Assembly (NCBI GenBank): GCA_938008555.1
Contig: CALLKE010000251.1
Coordinates: 1-5,771 of the forward strand
Direction: 5' to 3'
Length of the DNA stretch: 5,771 nt
Source of the DNA: an uncultured Pedobacter sp.
GTDB lineage: Bacteria > Bacteroidota > Bacteroidia > Sphingobacteriales > Sphingobacteriaceae
Below, in pieces: positions 1 to 5,771 of the stretch. Each line of letters opens with the position of its first letter. Positions within the stretch are counted from its first letter, which is position 1. The translations under genes were made by a program, and so were the position numbers. The notes beneath the pieces are model-generated. The model did not search any database and was not told where the DNA came from. It saw only the letters and a program-made list of their open reading frames with translations.

Positions 1-29
1 TCTTAAGTTTGACATGTTTCTATAACAAT

Positions 30-34
30 AAGGA
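30..34 (+). promoter_or_regulatory. Ribosome binding site of the MazG-like gene
   Basis: AAGGA lies six bases before the ATG at 41, which supports that start. The remaining leader (1-29) holds stop codons in two frames (TAA at 4-6, TGA at 10-12), so an upstream gene may end here, but nothing further can be said. No credible promoter is visible. Confidence 0.75.
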
Positions 35-40
35 AAACCA

Positions 41-580
41 ATGACAAAACAAATTGATAGTAATATTGTAGCAGCGGCATTTGACAACGTATTTCAGTTT
101 AATGATATTGCAATGCAATTTGATCAACCTAAACTGGCTAGTATTGATTTGCAACTTAACCTTATTTGGGAAGAGTTTGCAATGGAAACACTGCCAGCGT
201 TTGAGAAAGGTTGTAACTCAGTAGAATACCGACTAGGAACAGCAGAAGAAAATAAGTATGCTACAGAGCTACTTGATGGTGCTGTAGATACATTCGTAGT
301 AGTAGCTGGATTGCTACAGAAGCTTCAGCATCATGGTATGGATGTAAATGCAGCCTTGCTGCGTGTAACAGAGAATAACCTAGAGAAGTTCACTAAGAAA
401 GCCGAGCATGTGTGGGCAGACAAGAATGGCTATGAAGTAGTGTGGAATGAGAAGTATGGCTGCTTTTCATATCGTGACGATAATGGCAAGCTGCGTAAAA
501 GCCCAGAGTATAAATCTGTAGAGCTAACAGACTTGATTCCTAACTCATTCTTTAAGGAACAAGTATGTGCAAACCAGTGA
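41..580 (+). CDS. MazG-like nucleotide pyrophosphohydrolase
   Basis: A 179-residue protein of the all-alpha NTP pyrophosphohydrolase (MazG/phosphoribosyl-ATP pyrophosphohydrolase-like) superfamily, in the form common in phages. The family hydrolyses nucleoside triphosphates or related nucleotides to monophosphate and pyrophosphate using Mg2+ held by acidic residues on two helices. Visible here are the first acidic helix (W43-E44-E45 ... E49) and the second (E76-L-L-D79 ... D83, followed by a hydrophobic VVVAG helix and a G-M-D turn near 99-101). After these comes the usual C-terminal part, with NNLEKF at 112-117 and a D-N-G-K stretch at 147-150 followed by a K-S-P-E-Y segment. The first helix is slightly off the canonical ExxE spacing (E45 to E49). 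The AAGGA site six bases upstream supports the start. The end overlaps the next gene by 16 bases. The substrate (dNTP, modified nucleotide or ppGpp) cannot be read from the sequence. The family is fairly sure. Confidence 0.8.
   Translation: MTKQIDSNIVAAAFDNVFQFNDIAMQFDQPKLASIDLQLNLIWEEFAMETLPAFEKGCNSVEYRLGTAEENKYATELLDGAVDTFVVVAGLLQKLQHHGMDVNAALLRVTENNLEKFTKKAEHVWADKNGYEVVWNEKYGCFSYRDDNGKLRKSPEYKSVELTDLIPNSFFKEQVCANQ
554..558 (+). promoter_or_regulatory. Ribosome binding site choosing the start at 565
   Basis: AAGGA inside the end of the MazG-like gene lies six bases before the ATG at 565. A second in-frame ATG at 583 has no comparable site, so 565 is preferred. Confidence 0.65.
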
Positions 581-1050
581 GTATGCGAGATGTAATTAAG
601 TGTCTAAATCACTTAGGCCATCACGGCATCAATGAGATTAACCTACTCCCTAAATCTCAAGATGCTTTAGTCAAACCAATTTTACATGAACTAGGAATTA
701 ATGTAGCATTGCCAATTCGTGTTCAAGCTTATAAGCACAGGACACTAGATAATGATGTAGTGATTGGGTATAGATACGAAGGAACTATTCGCTCAGATCG
801 TGAGTGGATTAATAGCAAGGGGTGCGATTTAATGGAGCGTATTAGCATTACATCCTTTACAGATTTAAGCCTTACTAAAGAGCTATGCGACTTAGTAGGC
901 AAAGCTCCAGACCTTACAGAATTAGACGGTACGTATTACATGGAAGATGACAGTACAAGTAAGGAGCTAATTGTAGAAACTTATGAAGCCGATAGAGCTA
1001 CATTAAAGTTGTTGAATGATATTTGTGTAAGTATTCGAGGTGATGAATGA
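565..1050 (+). CDS. Conserved-looking phage protein of unknown function
   Basis: A 161-residue soluble protein that I do not recognise. It has no signal peptide, membrane segment or cysteine-rich metal site. The N-terminal third looks helical and contains two histidines in a row after a glycine (L-G-H-H-G). The middle looks like beta strands (I-R-V-Q-A-Y, V-I-G-Y-R-Y-E-G). The C terminus is acidic and helical. The gene starts 16 bases before the MazG-like gene ends and stops within a four-base overlap (1047-1050) with nrdA, so it is probably translated together with both. This position between two nucleotide-metabolism genes suggests a role in that pathway or in modulating the host, but that is inference only. 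Codon use and tight packing make it a real gene. Confidence 0.8.
   Translation: MCKPVSMRDVIKCLNHLGHHGINEINLLPKSQDALVKPILHELGINVALPIRVQAYKHRTLDNDVVIGYRYEGTIRSDREWINSKGCDLMERISITSFTDLSLTKELCDLVGKAPDLTELDGTYYMEDDSTSKELIVETYEADRATLKLLNDICVSIRGDE
1037..1043 (+). promoter_or_regulatory. Ribosome binding site of nrdA
   Basis: GAGGTGA inside the end of the upstream gene is a strong Shine-Dalgarno sequence, with its GAGG core six bases before the ATG at 1047. Together with the ATGA overlap it supports coupled translation and this start codon. Confidence 0.75.
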
Positions 1051-4000
1051 TCGATAGCATTACTAAGCGTGACGGAAGTGTTGTAGAATTCTCACCAGAG
1101 AAACTAAATAAATGGGCAGAGTGGGCGGGTGGGATTGACGTAGACTGGTCTAGTGTCGTGCTTGAGGCTTGCCGTAAGTGTTACAGTGGCTGCACTACGA
1201 CAGACTTGCATAACGCCATGATTGCAGCTTGTGTGGACATGGAAACCACTCAGCACCTAAAGATGGCAGGTAGATTGTATATCGGAGCACTAATCAAGGA
1301 AGTGTTTGGCGGACTAGATAAAGTGCTGTCTGTAAAGCAAATGTACTACAAGATGGTGGAAGAAGGTTTGTGGGCCAACATGAGCTATAGTGATAGTGAA
1401 CTAGATTATCTGAATACTATCATCAACCATTCACTGGATTTCGAGGCGAGCCTTACCGAGATTAAGCAGATAACTGACAAGTATGCTATCGTAGATCGTG
1501 TGTCTAAGCAAGCTAAGGAGACACCACAGTTTGTATACATGCGTATGGCGATGGGCAATATGGAGCTAATGCCCCCAGATCGACGAATGGAAGATGTTGT
1601 AAAACTTTACACATACCTCAGTCAGAAAAAGATTAATGCCCCAACACCATTTTTTATTAACCTTGGGACACCTAAGAAGCAATACGCTAGTTGTTGTGTA
1701 ACAACCACACTAGATACGGCTCCGAGCTTAGCTGCGTCAGATCATATTGCATATATGATGACGTGTGCTAGTGCAGGTATTGGACACCACATCAAGACTC
1801 GGAGTCGAGGCAGTGGCGTGCAGAACAACAAAGTAGTGCACTTAGGTAAGCTACCATATTACAAAGTGAGCCAAGCAGTGGTTGGGGCAAATCTGCAATC
1901 AAGTCGAGGTGGGGCGCTTACAATGCACTTTAATGTCCTTGACCCTGAGATTATGGATTTGCTCAACTTAAAGAATGTTCAAACAGTAGACCAAAAGCGT
2001 ATTAAGGATATTGATTACAGTTTTGGATTCAACGCAGAGTTTGCTCGTAAAGTGGCTAAAAATGAGAGTTGGATGCTGGTAGACTACGCTGTAAGCCCAG
2101 AATTGTATGAATCAATGTATGAAGGAGACCAGACTAATTTTGTCGCCTTGTACAACAAGATTGAAAGTGATGAATCAATTCCCAAGGTATTTGTCAATGC
2201 ACGAGATGTAGTATTAAAGGCGTTGAAGGAAGGTGTAGAGACTGGTAGAATGTATCTGCATAGGACTGACGAGATGAACCGGCATACACCGTTTAAGGAT
2301 AAGATTTATAGCAGCAACTTGTGTGTTGCCCCTGAAACGCTGATTCTAACTGACAAAGGCCACAGAAAAATTAAGGAACTTTCAGGGCAAACCATTAACG
2401 TTTGGAACGGAACAGAGTGGAGTAATGTTGGTGTTGTAAAAACATCAGATAATCAGGAACTGCTTAAAGTTGTTACGGATTGTGGTTTTGAGTTGGAATG
2501 TACACCCTACCATAAATTCTATGTACAAACGCAATATACTGGAAGCAAGATAGTAGAGAAGCGCGCAGCAGAGTTAAGTGTTGGTGATAAACTAATCAAG
2601 CTAGAAACACCTGTTATCGACGGAGCTACAGACCTTCATCTACCGTATGAAAATGGGTTTTATAGTGGAGATGGATGCCTTGCAGATGGTAAGCCAAGAA
2701 TTTATTTGTACGGGGAGAAGAAATTTCTTAGAAGTAGATTTACAACCTTGCGTAATTTAGTTGTAAATCAGGATTTGGACAGAGAACACTTTACTGTTGA
2801 TGGCCTTATGCCAAAATTCTTTGTACCAGATGCTACTTATACAGTTAAATCAAGGGTTGATTGGTTTGCTGGCCTATTAGATTCAGACGGGTGTGTAGCA
2901 AAATGCGGCGAATCTCAGACATTACAAATTGTGTCTACAGAGGGAGGTTTCCTTGAAAAAGTGCAGCTCATGCTTCAAACATTAGGGGTTCAGTCTAAAG
3001 TATGTTTTGCAGCAGATGCTGGAATGAAGAAACTGCCCGCTAATGATGGTACTGGTTCTCTGAAGGAATACTTTTGCAATAGTGCAAAAAGACTTTTAGT
3101 TAATTCGTCCGGTATTACACAACTGTTAAAATTGGATATAAATCTTGGCAGATTAAAGATTACTAATCATAAATCAAATCGAGATGCCAGCAGATTTGTT
3201 AAAGTTAAAGAAGTAGTCAACACCGGGAGATTTGATGAAACTTATTGTGTAAACGAGCCAAAAAAACATTTAGCAGTGTTCAATGGGTTGTTAACTGGAC
3301 AATGCCAAGAAATAGCCCTACCTACGTCTGGGTACTCATCTGTTGAGGATTTGTACTGGTATGGGGATGTGCAAGGTGAGATTGGTTTGTGTAGCTTAGG
3401 GGCAATTGTGTTAGGCAACACACAGGAGCATGAATATGAAGACGTTGCATACTACACAGTACTAATGATTGATAATGTTATTGAGATAATGGATTACCCA
3501 TTTCTGCAACTAGCATATACGGCGAAACGCCGCCGCAGCATTGGGGTAGGATTAACAAACTTAGCCTATGACATGGCTAACAAGGGGTTGAAATATTCAT
3601 CGCTAAGTGGTAAGCGATATATTCACAAAGTAGCAGAACGACATAGTTACTACTTGCATAAAGCTTCCCTAAAGCTTGCCAAGGAACGGGGAGTATGTGA
3701 ATGGATCAATAAGACTAAATACCCAGAAGGTTGGCTGCCAATTGATACAGCTAATAAGAATATTGATGAAGTGGTTAGTCAACCCCTAATGTGTGATTGG
3801 GAGTCCTTGCGTAAGGAGATTATTGCTAATGGAGGTATCCGTAATAGTGTACTAGAGGCGCATATGCCCGTAGAGAGCAGTAGCTTAGCTTCTGGGGGTG
3901 TTAATGGACTTTACCCAATTCGGGCTCTTAAGGTTGTGAAGACTTCAGGTAACAATAAGAACTTATTCTTAGCTCCAAAAGCTGAAGAACTGAAATGGGA

Positions 4001-4265
4001 TTACGAACTGGCGTGGGATATCCCTACAAAAGATATGATTGATGTTTATGCTGTAGTACAAAAATTCACTGGACAGGCTATCAGTGCTGATCTATACTTG
4101 AAGTATGGAGCTACAGCGGGAGACAGAAAAATATCTGCCAGAGATTTACTAGAACAGTTTTTGTATCTGACAAAGATGGGGTTAAAGACTCGCTACTATG
4201 TGAATAGTAGTACAGGGGTAGAAGAACCAGAATCTAAATGTGATGCTGGTGGATGTACATTATAA
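1047..4265 (+). CDS. nrdA: Class Ia ribonucleotide reductase large subunit, intein-containing precursor
   Basis: The catalytic (R1) subunit, which reduces ribonucleoside diphosphates to deoxy forms with NrdB as radical source. The 1072-residue precursor contains a 327-residue intein (426-752), so the spliced enzyme is about 745 residues, close to E. coli NrdA. An N-terminal ATP-cone occupies roughly residues 1-90 (K7-R8-D9-G10), suggesting allosteric activity control. Matched by eye to E. coli, C216 (in A-S-C-C-V) and C782 correspond to the redox pair C225/C462. N424, C753 and E755 correspond to active-site N437, C439 (thiyl radical) and E441. Y1050-Y1051 correspond to radical-transfer tyrosines Y730/Y731, and C1065-x4-C1070 is the C-terminal reducible cysteine pair. 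All key residues are present, so the spliced enzyme should be active. The start overlaps the previous gene by four bases with a GAGG site, and nrdB follows 15 bases downstream. Confidence 0.97.
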   Translation: MIDSITKRDGSVVEFSPEKLNKWAEWAGGIDVDWSSVVLEACRKCYSGCTTTDLHNAMIAACVDMETTQHLKMAGRLYIGALIKEVFGGLDKVLSVKQMYYKMVEEGLWANMSYSDSELDYLNTIINHSLDFEASLTEIKQITDKYAIVDRVSKQAKETPQFVYMRMAMGNMELMPPDRRMEDVVKLYTYLSQKKINAPTPFFINLGTPKKQYASCCVTTTLDTAPSLAASDHIAYMMTCASAGIGHHIKTRSRGSGVQNNKVVHLGKLPYYKVSQAVVGANLQSSRGGALTMHFNVLDPEIMDLLNLKNVQTVDQKRIKDIDYSFGFNAEFARKVAKNESWMLVDYAVSPELYESMYEGDQTNFVALYNKIESDESIPKVFVNARDVVLKALKEGVETGRMYLHRTDEMNRHTPFKDKIYSSNLCVAPETLILTDKGHRKIKELSGQTINVWNGTEWSNVGVVKTSDNQELLKVVTDCGFELECTPYHKFYVQTQYTGSKIVEKRAAELSVGDKLIKLETPVIDGATDLHLPYENGFYSGDGCLADGKPRIYLYGEKKFLRSRFTTLRNLVVNQDLDREHFTVDGLMPKFFVPDATYTVKSRVDWFAGLLDSDGCVAKCGESQTLQIVSTEGGFLEKVQLMLQTLGVQSKVCFAADAGMKKLPANDGTGSLKEYFCNSAKRLLVNSSGITQLLKLDINLGRLKITNHKSNRDASRFVKVKEVVNTGRFDETYCVNEPKKHLAVFNGLLTGQCQEIALPTSGYSSVEDLYWYGDVQGEIGLCSLGAIVLGNTQEHEYEDVAYYTVLMIDNVIEIMDYPFLQLAYTAKRRRSIGVGLTNLAYDMANKGLKYSSLSGKRYIHKVAERHSYYLHKASLKLAKERGVCEWINKTKYPEGWLPIDTANKNIDEVVSQPLMCDWESLRKEIIANGGIRNSVLEAHMPVESSSLASGGVNGLYPIRALKVVKTSGNNKNLFLAPKAEELKWDYELAWDIPTKDMIDVYAVVQKFTGQAISADLYLKYGATAGDRKISARDLLEQFLYLTKMGLKTRYYVNSSTGVEEPESKCDAGGCTL
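2322..3302 (+). mobile_element. NrdA intein with LAGLIDADG homing endonuclease
   Basis: An in-frame protein-splicing element of 327 residues (precursor 426-752), nested in nrdA. Exteins S-N-L and C-Q-E-I-A-L-P-T join to recreate the conserved RNR active-site segment. Splicing motifs seen are block A beginning with nucleophile C426 (C-V-A-P-E-T), block B with T486-P-Y-H489, block F around D730-E-T-Y-C with H741, and block G ending V-F-N-G-L-L-T-G-Q752, followed by C753. The last two residues are Gly-Gln rather than the usual His-Asn. The central endonuclease has two dodecapeptide motifs, G-F-Y-S-G-D542-G and F-A-G-L-L-D-S-D614-G, both keeping the catalytic aspartate, so it looks intact. By hand count, lysine is AAA/AAG about 20/9 in the intein against about 9/24 in the N-extein. 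Arginine is mostly AGA in the intein but mostly CGN in the extein. This indicates a separate origin and fairly recent arrival. Confidence 0.95.
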
Positions 4266-4271
4266 GTAAGC

Positions 4272-4275
4272 GGAG
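4272..4275 (+). promoter_or_regulatory. Ribosome binding site of nrdB
   Basis: GGAG in the 15-base gap after nrdA lies five bases before the ATG at 4281. No separate promoter or terminator fits in this gap, so nrdB is presumably on the same transcript as nrdA. Confidence 0.75.
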
Positions 4276-4280
4276 AAAAT

Positions 4281-5375
4281 ATGACAGTATTTAATGTAAA
4301 TAATTCAGGTTGGAAAACTAAGCAGTATCCCCTGTTTATGGGCGAAGAGATGGCGCTTTACGACAGTGTTAATATTAATCACCAGAAATTGTTTGACTTA
4401 TACAAACAACAAGTAAGTCAGCGATGGGTGGAGACAGAGTTTAATCACGAACAGTCCCGTATGGATTTGCTGTCTTGCCCAAAAAGCATTTACGACGTGA
4501 TGCTTCTGAACCTTAGCTTCCAGTGGGTATTGGACAGTGTAGCTTCTCGTGCTGTAGCTCCGCTGTTCGCCCCATTTGTGACTAACTCGGAGTTCTGGGC
4601 TGCCTTGATGGAAAATAGCAATATGGAAGTAATTCATGCTCTTTCGTATAGTGAAATTGTGCGGCAATGTGTTCCAGACCCAAGCGAAGTGTTTAAGATT
4701 TCAATGCAGAATGATAAGACTATCCAACGAGCTGTAAAAGTTGTAAATGTGTTTGATGAGTTGCAAAAAGCAGGTGCAGAGTATACACTAGGTATTCGTA
4801 AGAATGATCAAGAAACATACAACATTGTGTTTAAAGGCTTGGTAGCTCTTTACATTCTTGAGCGACTACAATTCATGGCAAGCTTTGCAGCAACGTTTGC
4901 TGTAGTAGAGCAGGGGTATTTCCAAAGTATTGGCAAGAAAGTTCAGAAGATTATGTTGGATGAAATTGCTTGCCATTATGCACTAGATGCTGTAGCATTG
5001 CAGATTGAGATGCAAACACCTCGTGGCAAATTAGCTATGCAGCAATGCTCGCAAGAAATTGTAGAAATGATTGAGGAAGTAGTGAGGCAGGAGGAATCTT
5101 GGAGTGAATACCTATTCAGTGATGGACGAAGCATTGTAGGACTAAATCCAACACTGCTTAATGAGTGGGTGCACTACAATGCTCAAGCAGTATATGATGG
5201 ACTTGGGCTATCTGAACATGTTAAGTTTACACGTATCAATAGCAACCCGCTCAAGTGGATGGATAATTGGATTGACATTGACAAGTTTCAAAATGCAATG
5301 CAAGAAGCTGATGGCAACAACTATGCACTAAACGCTGTATCTGATGACATCGGTGACGAAGAGTTTGATTTTTAA
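4281..5375 (+). CDS. nrdB: Class Ia ribonucleotide reductase small subunit (R2)
   Basis: The 364-residue radical-generating subunit, which houses a di-iron centre and tyrosyl radical and pairs with NrdA. Alignment by eye with E. coli R2 gives iron ligands D85, E116, H119, E194 and E228 (E. coli D84, E115, H118, E204, E238). The radical tyrosine is Y123 (Y122), so this is a Ia rather than a tyrosine-less Ic type. A tryptophan in Q-R-W and the D227 next to E228 match radical-transfer residues W48 and D237. A tyrosine in N-N-Y-A-L near the C terminus may match Y356. The acidic tail E-E-F-D-F resembles the R1-binding tails of R2 proteins. The oddity is that the sixth ligand is expected at E228+3, where there is C231; the only nearby histidine is H232, making ExxxH. 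The E194-E228 spacing (34) equals E. coli's, so this is a local shift. Length is slightly below E. coli R2 (376). Confidence 0.96.
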   Translation: MTVFNVNNSGWKTKQYPLFMGEEMALYDSVNINHQKLFDLYKQQVSQRWVETEFNHEQSRMDLLSCPKSIYDVMLLNLSFQWVLDSVASRAVAPLFAPFVTNSEFWAALMENSNMEVIHALSYSEIVRQCVPDPSEVFKISMQNDKTIQRAVKVVNVFDELQKAGAEYTLGIRKNDQETYNIVFKGLVALYILERLQFMASFAATFAVVEQGYFQSIGKKVQKIMLDEIACHYALDAVALQIEMQTPRGKLAMQQCSQEIVEMIEEVVRQEESWSEYLFSDGRSIVGLNPTLLNEWVHYNAQAVYDGLGLSEHVKFTRINSNPLKWMDNWIDIDKFQNAMQEADGNNYALNAVSDDIGDEEFDF

Positions 5376-5376
5376 C

Positions 5377-5383
5377 AAAGGAG
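5377..5383 (+). promoter_or_regulatory. Ribosome binding site of the 87-residue gene
   Basis: AAAGGAG in the 18-base gap after nrdB is the best Shine-Dalgarno match in the window, ten bases before the ATG at 5394. This spacing is a little long but workable. It suggests the small protein is made in quantity. Confidence 0.7.
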
Positions 5384-5393
5384 AAAGTAAGAA

Positions 5394-5657
5394 ATGACTA
5401 AAGTATACACCCCAGAGCAACAAGAGTTTATCCGTGCATACCGTGACGAATATTGTGAGTATGCTACAGAGATTGACAATCAAAAAGAAAATGTCAAGGG
5501 TTTGTTTGAAGCTCTAATTGACAAACTTGGCCTAGATAGCAAGGAACAGAAAGAAGATATCAAGGCATTGAAAAGTGGCTTCTCTATCTACTACAAAGAC
5601 AGTAAAGATGAAGTAGAACGCACTACTCAAGGTGCTATTGAGATTGCGGGGCTATAA
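5394..5657 (+). CDS. Small helical protein, possibly DNA-binding (T4 DsbA-like or GapR-like)
   Basis: An 87-residue, highly charged, mainly helical soluble protein. Two long helices (about 7-45 and 50-85) are suggested, joined near L-G-L-D-S. The second half (D-K-L-G-L-D ... A-L ... Y-Y-K-D-S-K-D-E-V-E) resembles, from memory, the C-terminal half of T4 DsbA, a small double-stranded DNA-binding protein of about the same length. The helix-rich layout could also fit GapR/DUF2312-type DNA-binding proteins. Neither match could be tested here, so the function is a suggestion. A strong ribosome binding site (AAAGGAG) and 18-base spacing from nrdB place it in the same operon. Its stop codon overlaps the next start by one base (TAATG). 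It is clearly a real gene; the role is uncertain. Confidence 0.75.
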   Translation: MTKVYTPEQQEFIRAYRDEYCEYATEIDNQKENVKGLFEALIDKLGLDSKEQKEDIKALKSGFSIYYKDSKDEVERTTQGAIEIAGL

Positions 5658-5771
5658 TGGCTAAAGCTCCAGCACTATCTACACAACTGAAAACAGCTCA
5701 AGCTCGTATTATTGAACTTGAAAAGAAAGTAGAATCCCTTACTAAAGATAAGGATATGTGGTATAAGTATT
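5657..5771 (+). CDS. Start of an unidentified gene with a coiled-coil N terminus (partial)
   Basis: The first 38 codons of a gene running off the window. The ATG shares one base with the preceding stop codon (TAATG), which implies coupled translation; only a weak GGGG stretch at 5648-5651 could serve as ribosome binding site. After a short M-A-K-A-P-A-L-S leader, the sequence T-Q-L-K-T-A-Q-A-R-I-I-E-L-E-K-K-V-E-S-L has hydrophobic residues at roughly heptad spacing, predicting a coiled coil. Too little is present to name the product. The frame is open to the end, and the overlap and codon use match the upstream genes. Confidence 0.6.
   Translation, partial: MAKAPALSTQLKTAQARIIELEKKVESLTKDKDMWYKY

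Noticed and set aside
9..26. TTGACA at 9-14 with TATAAC at 21-26 as a sigma-70 promoter
   Set aside because: The two boxes are only 6 bases apart instead of about 17, and no -10-like sequence lies at the right distance.
2325..3305. Alternative intein boundaries shifted by one residue (427-753)
   Set aside because: Because a Cys occurs at both ends, the extein product would be identical, but the intein would then begin with Val and end with Cys, which lacks the needed nucleophile and C-terminal amide residue. 426-752 fits the splicing chemistry.
4263..4281. Terminator between nrdA and nrdB
   Set aside because: The gap is only 15 bases, holds the nrdB ribosome binding site and shows no hairpin followed by a T run.
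4398..4667. An 89-codon open frame on the minus strand inside nrdB
   Set aside because: It lies entirely within the well-supported nrdB gene, opposite its conserved iron-ligand region, and its translation shows no recognisable domain. It is a shadow of the real frame.
5272..5283. Tandem TTGACA hexamers near the end of nrdB as a promoter for the downstream small gene
   Set aside because: They are simply codons for the I-D-I-D part of NrdB. No -10 element follows at 16-18 bases. Similar TTGACA copies around 5473 and 5518 are also coding Ile-Asp codons without a -10.

Overview
The window reads as part of the nucleotide-metabolism region of a tailed double-stranded DNA phage or a closely related mobile genome, rather than a cellular chromosome. 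Six genes lie head to tail on the + strand. They are separated by 18 bases at most or overlap by a few bases, almost every start has a Shine-Dalgarno sequence, and no terminator is visible. The small MazG-like protein, the unknown 161-residue gene and the tiny DNA-binding-like protein next to a class Ia ribonucleotide reductase pair are typical of such phages. The RNR pair can be aligned by eye with the E. coli NrdA/NrdB proteins, which points loosely to a proteobacterial host. The host genus cannot be fixed from this sequence.

Layout: bases 1-40 are a short leader with a ribosome binding site. 41-580 encodes a MazG-like nucleotide pyrophosphohydrolase. 565-1050 encodes an unrecognised 161-residue protein that overlaps both neighbours. 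1047-4265 encodes the RNR large subunit NrdA, interrupted by a 327-residue intein (2322-3302) with a LAGLIDADG homing endonuclease. 4281-5375 encodes the RNR small subunit NrdB. 5394-5657 encodes an 87-residue helical protein that resembles small phage DNA-binding proteins. 5657-5771 is the beginning of a further gene with a coiled-coil N terminus, cut by the window edge.

NrdA and NrdB would reduce ribonucleoside diphosphates to deoxyribonucleotides for phage DNA synthesis, and the MazG-like enzyme probably trims unwanted nucleotides or alarmones. The most notable feature is the intein. It sits directly in front of the catalytic thiyl-radical cysteine of NrdA, so that cysteine is also the +1 splicing nucleophile and the enzyme cannot work until it is spliced. 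The intein ends in Gly-Gln instead of the usual His-Asn, and its codon use differs sharply from the host gene. A second oddity is in NrdB, where the last iron-binding histidine is one residue out of register with the classical ExxH motif.
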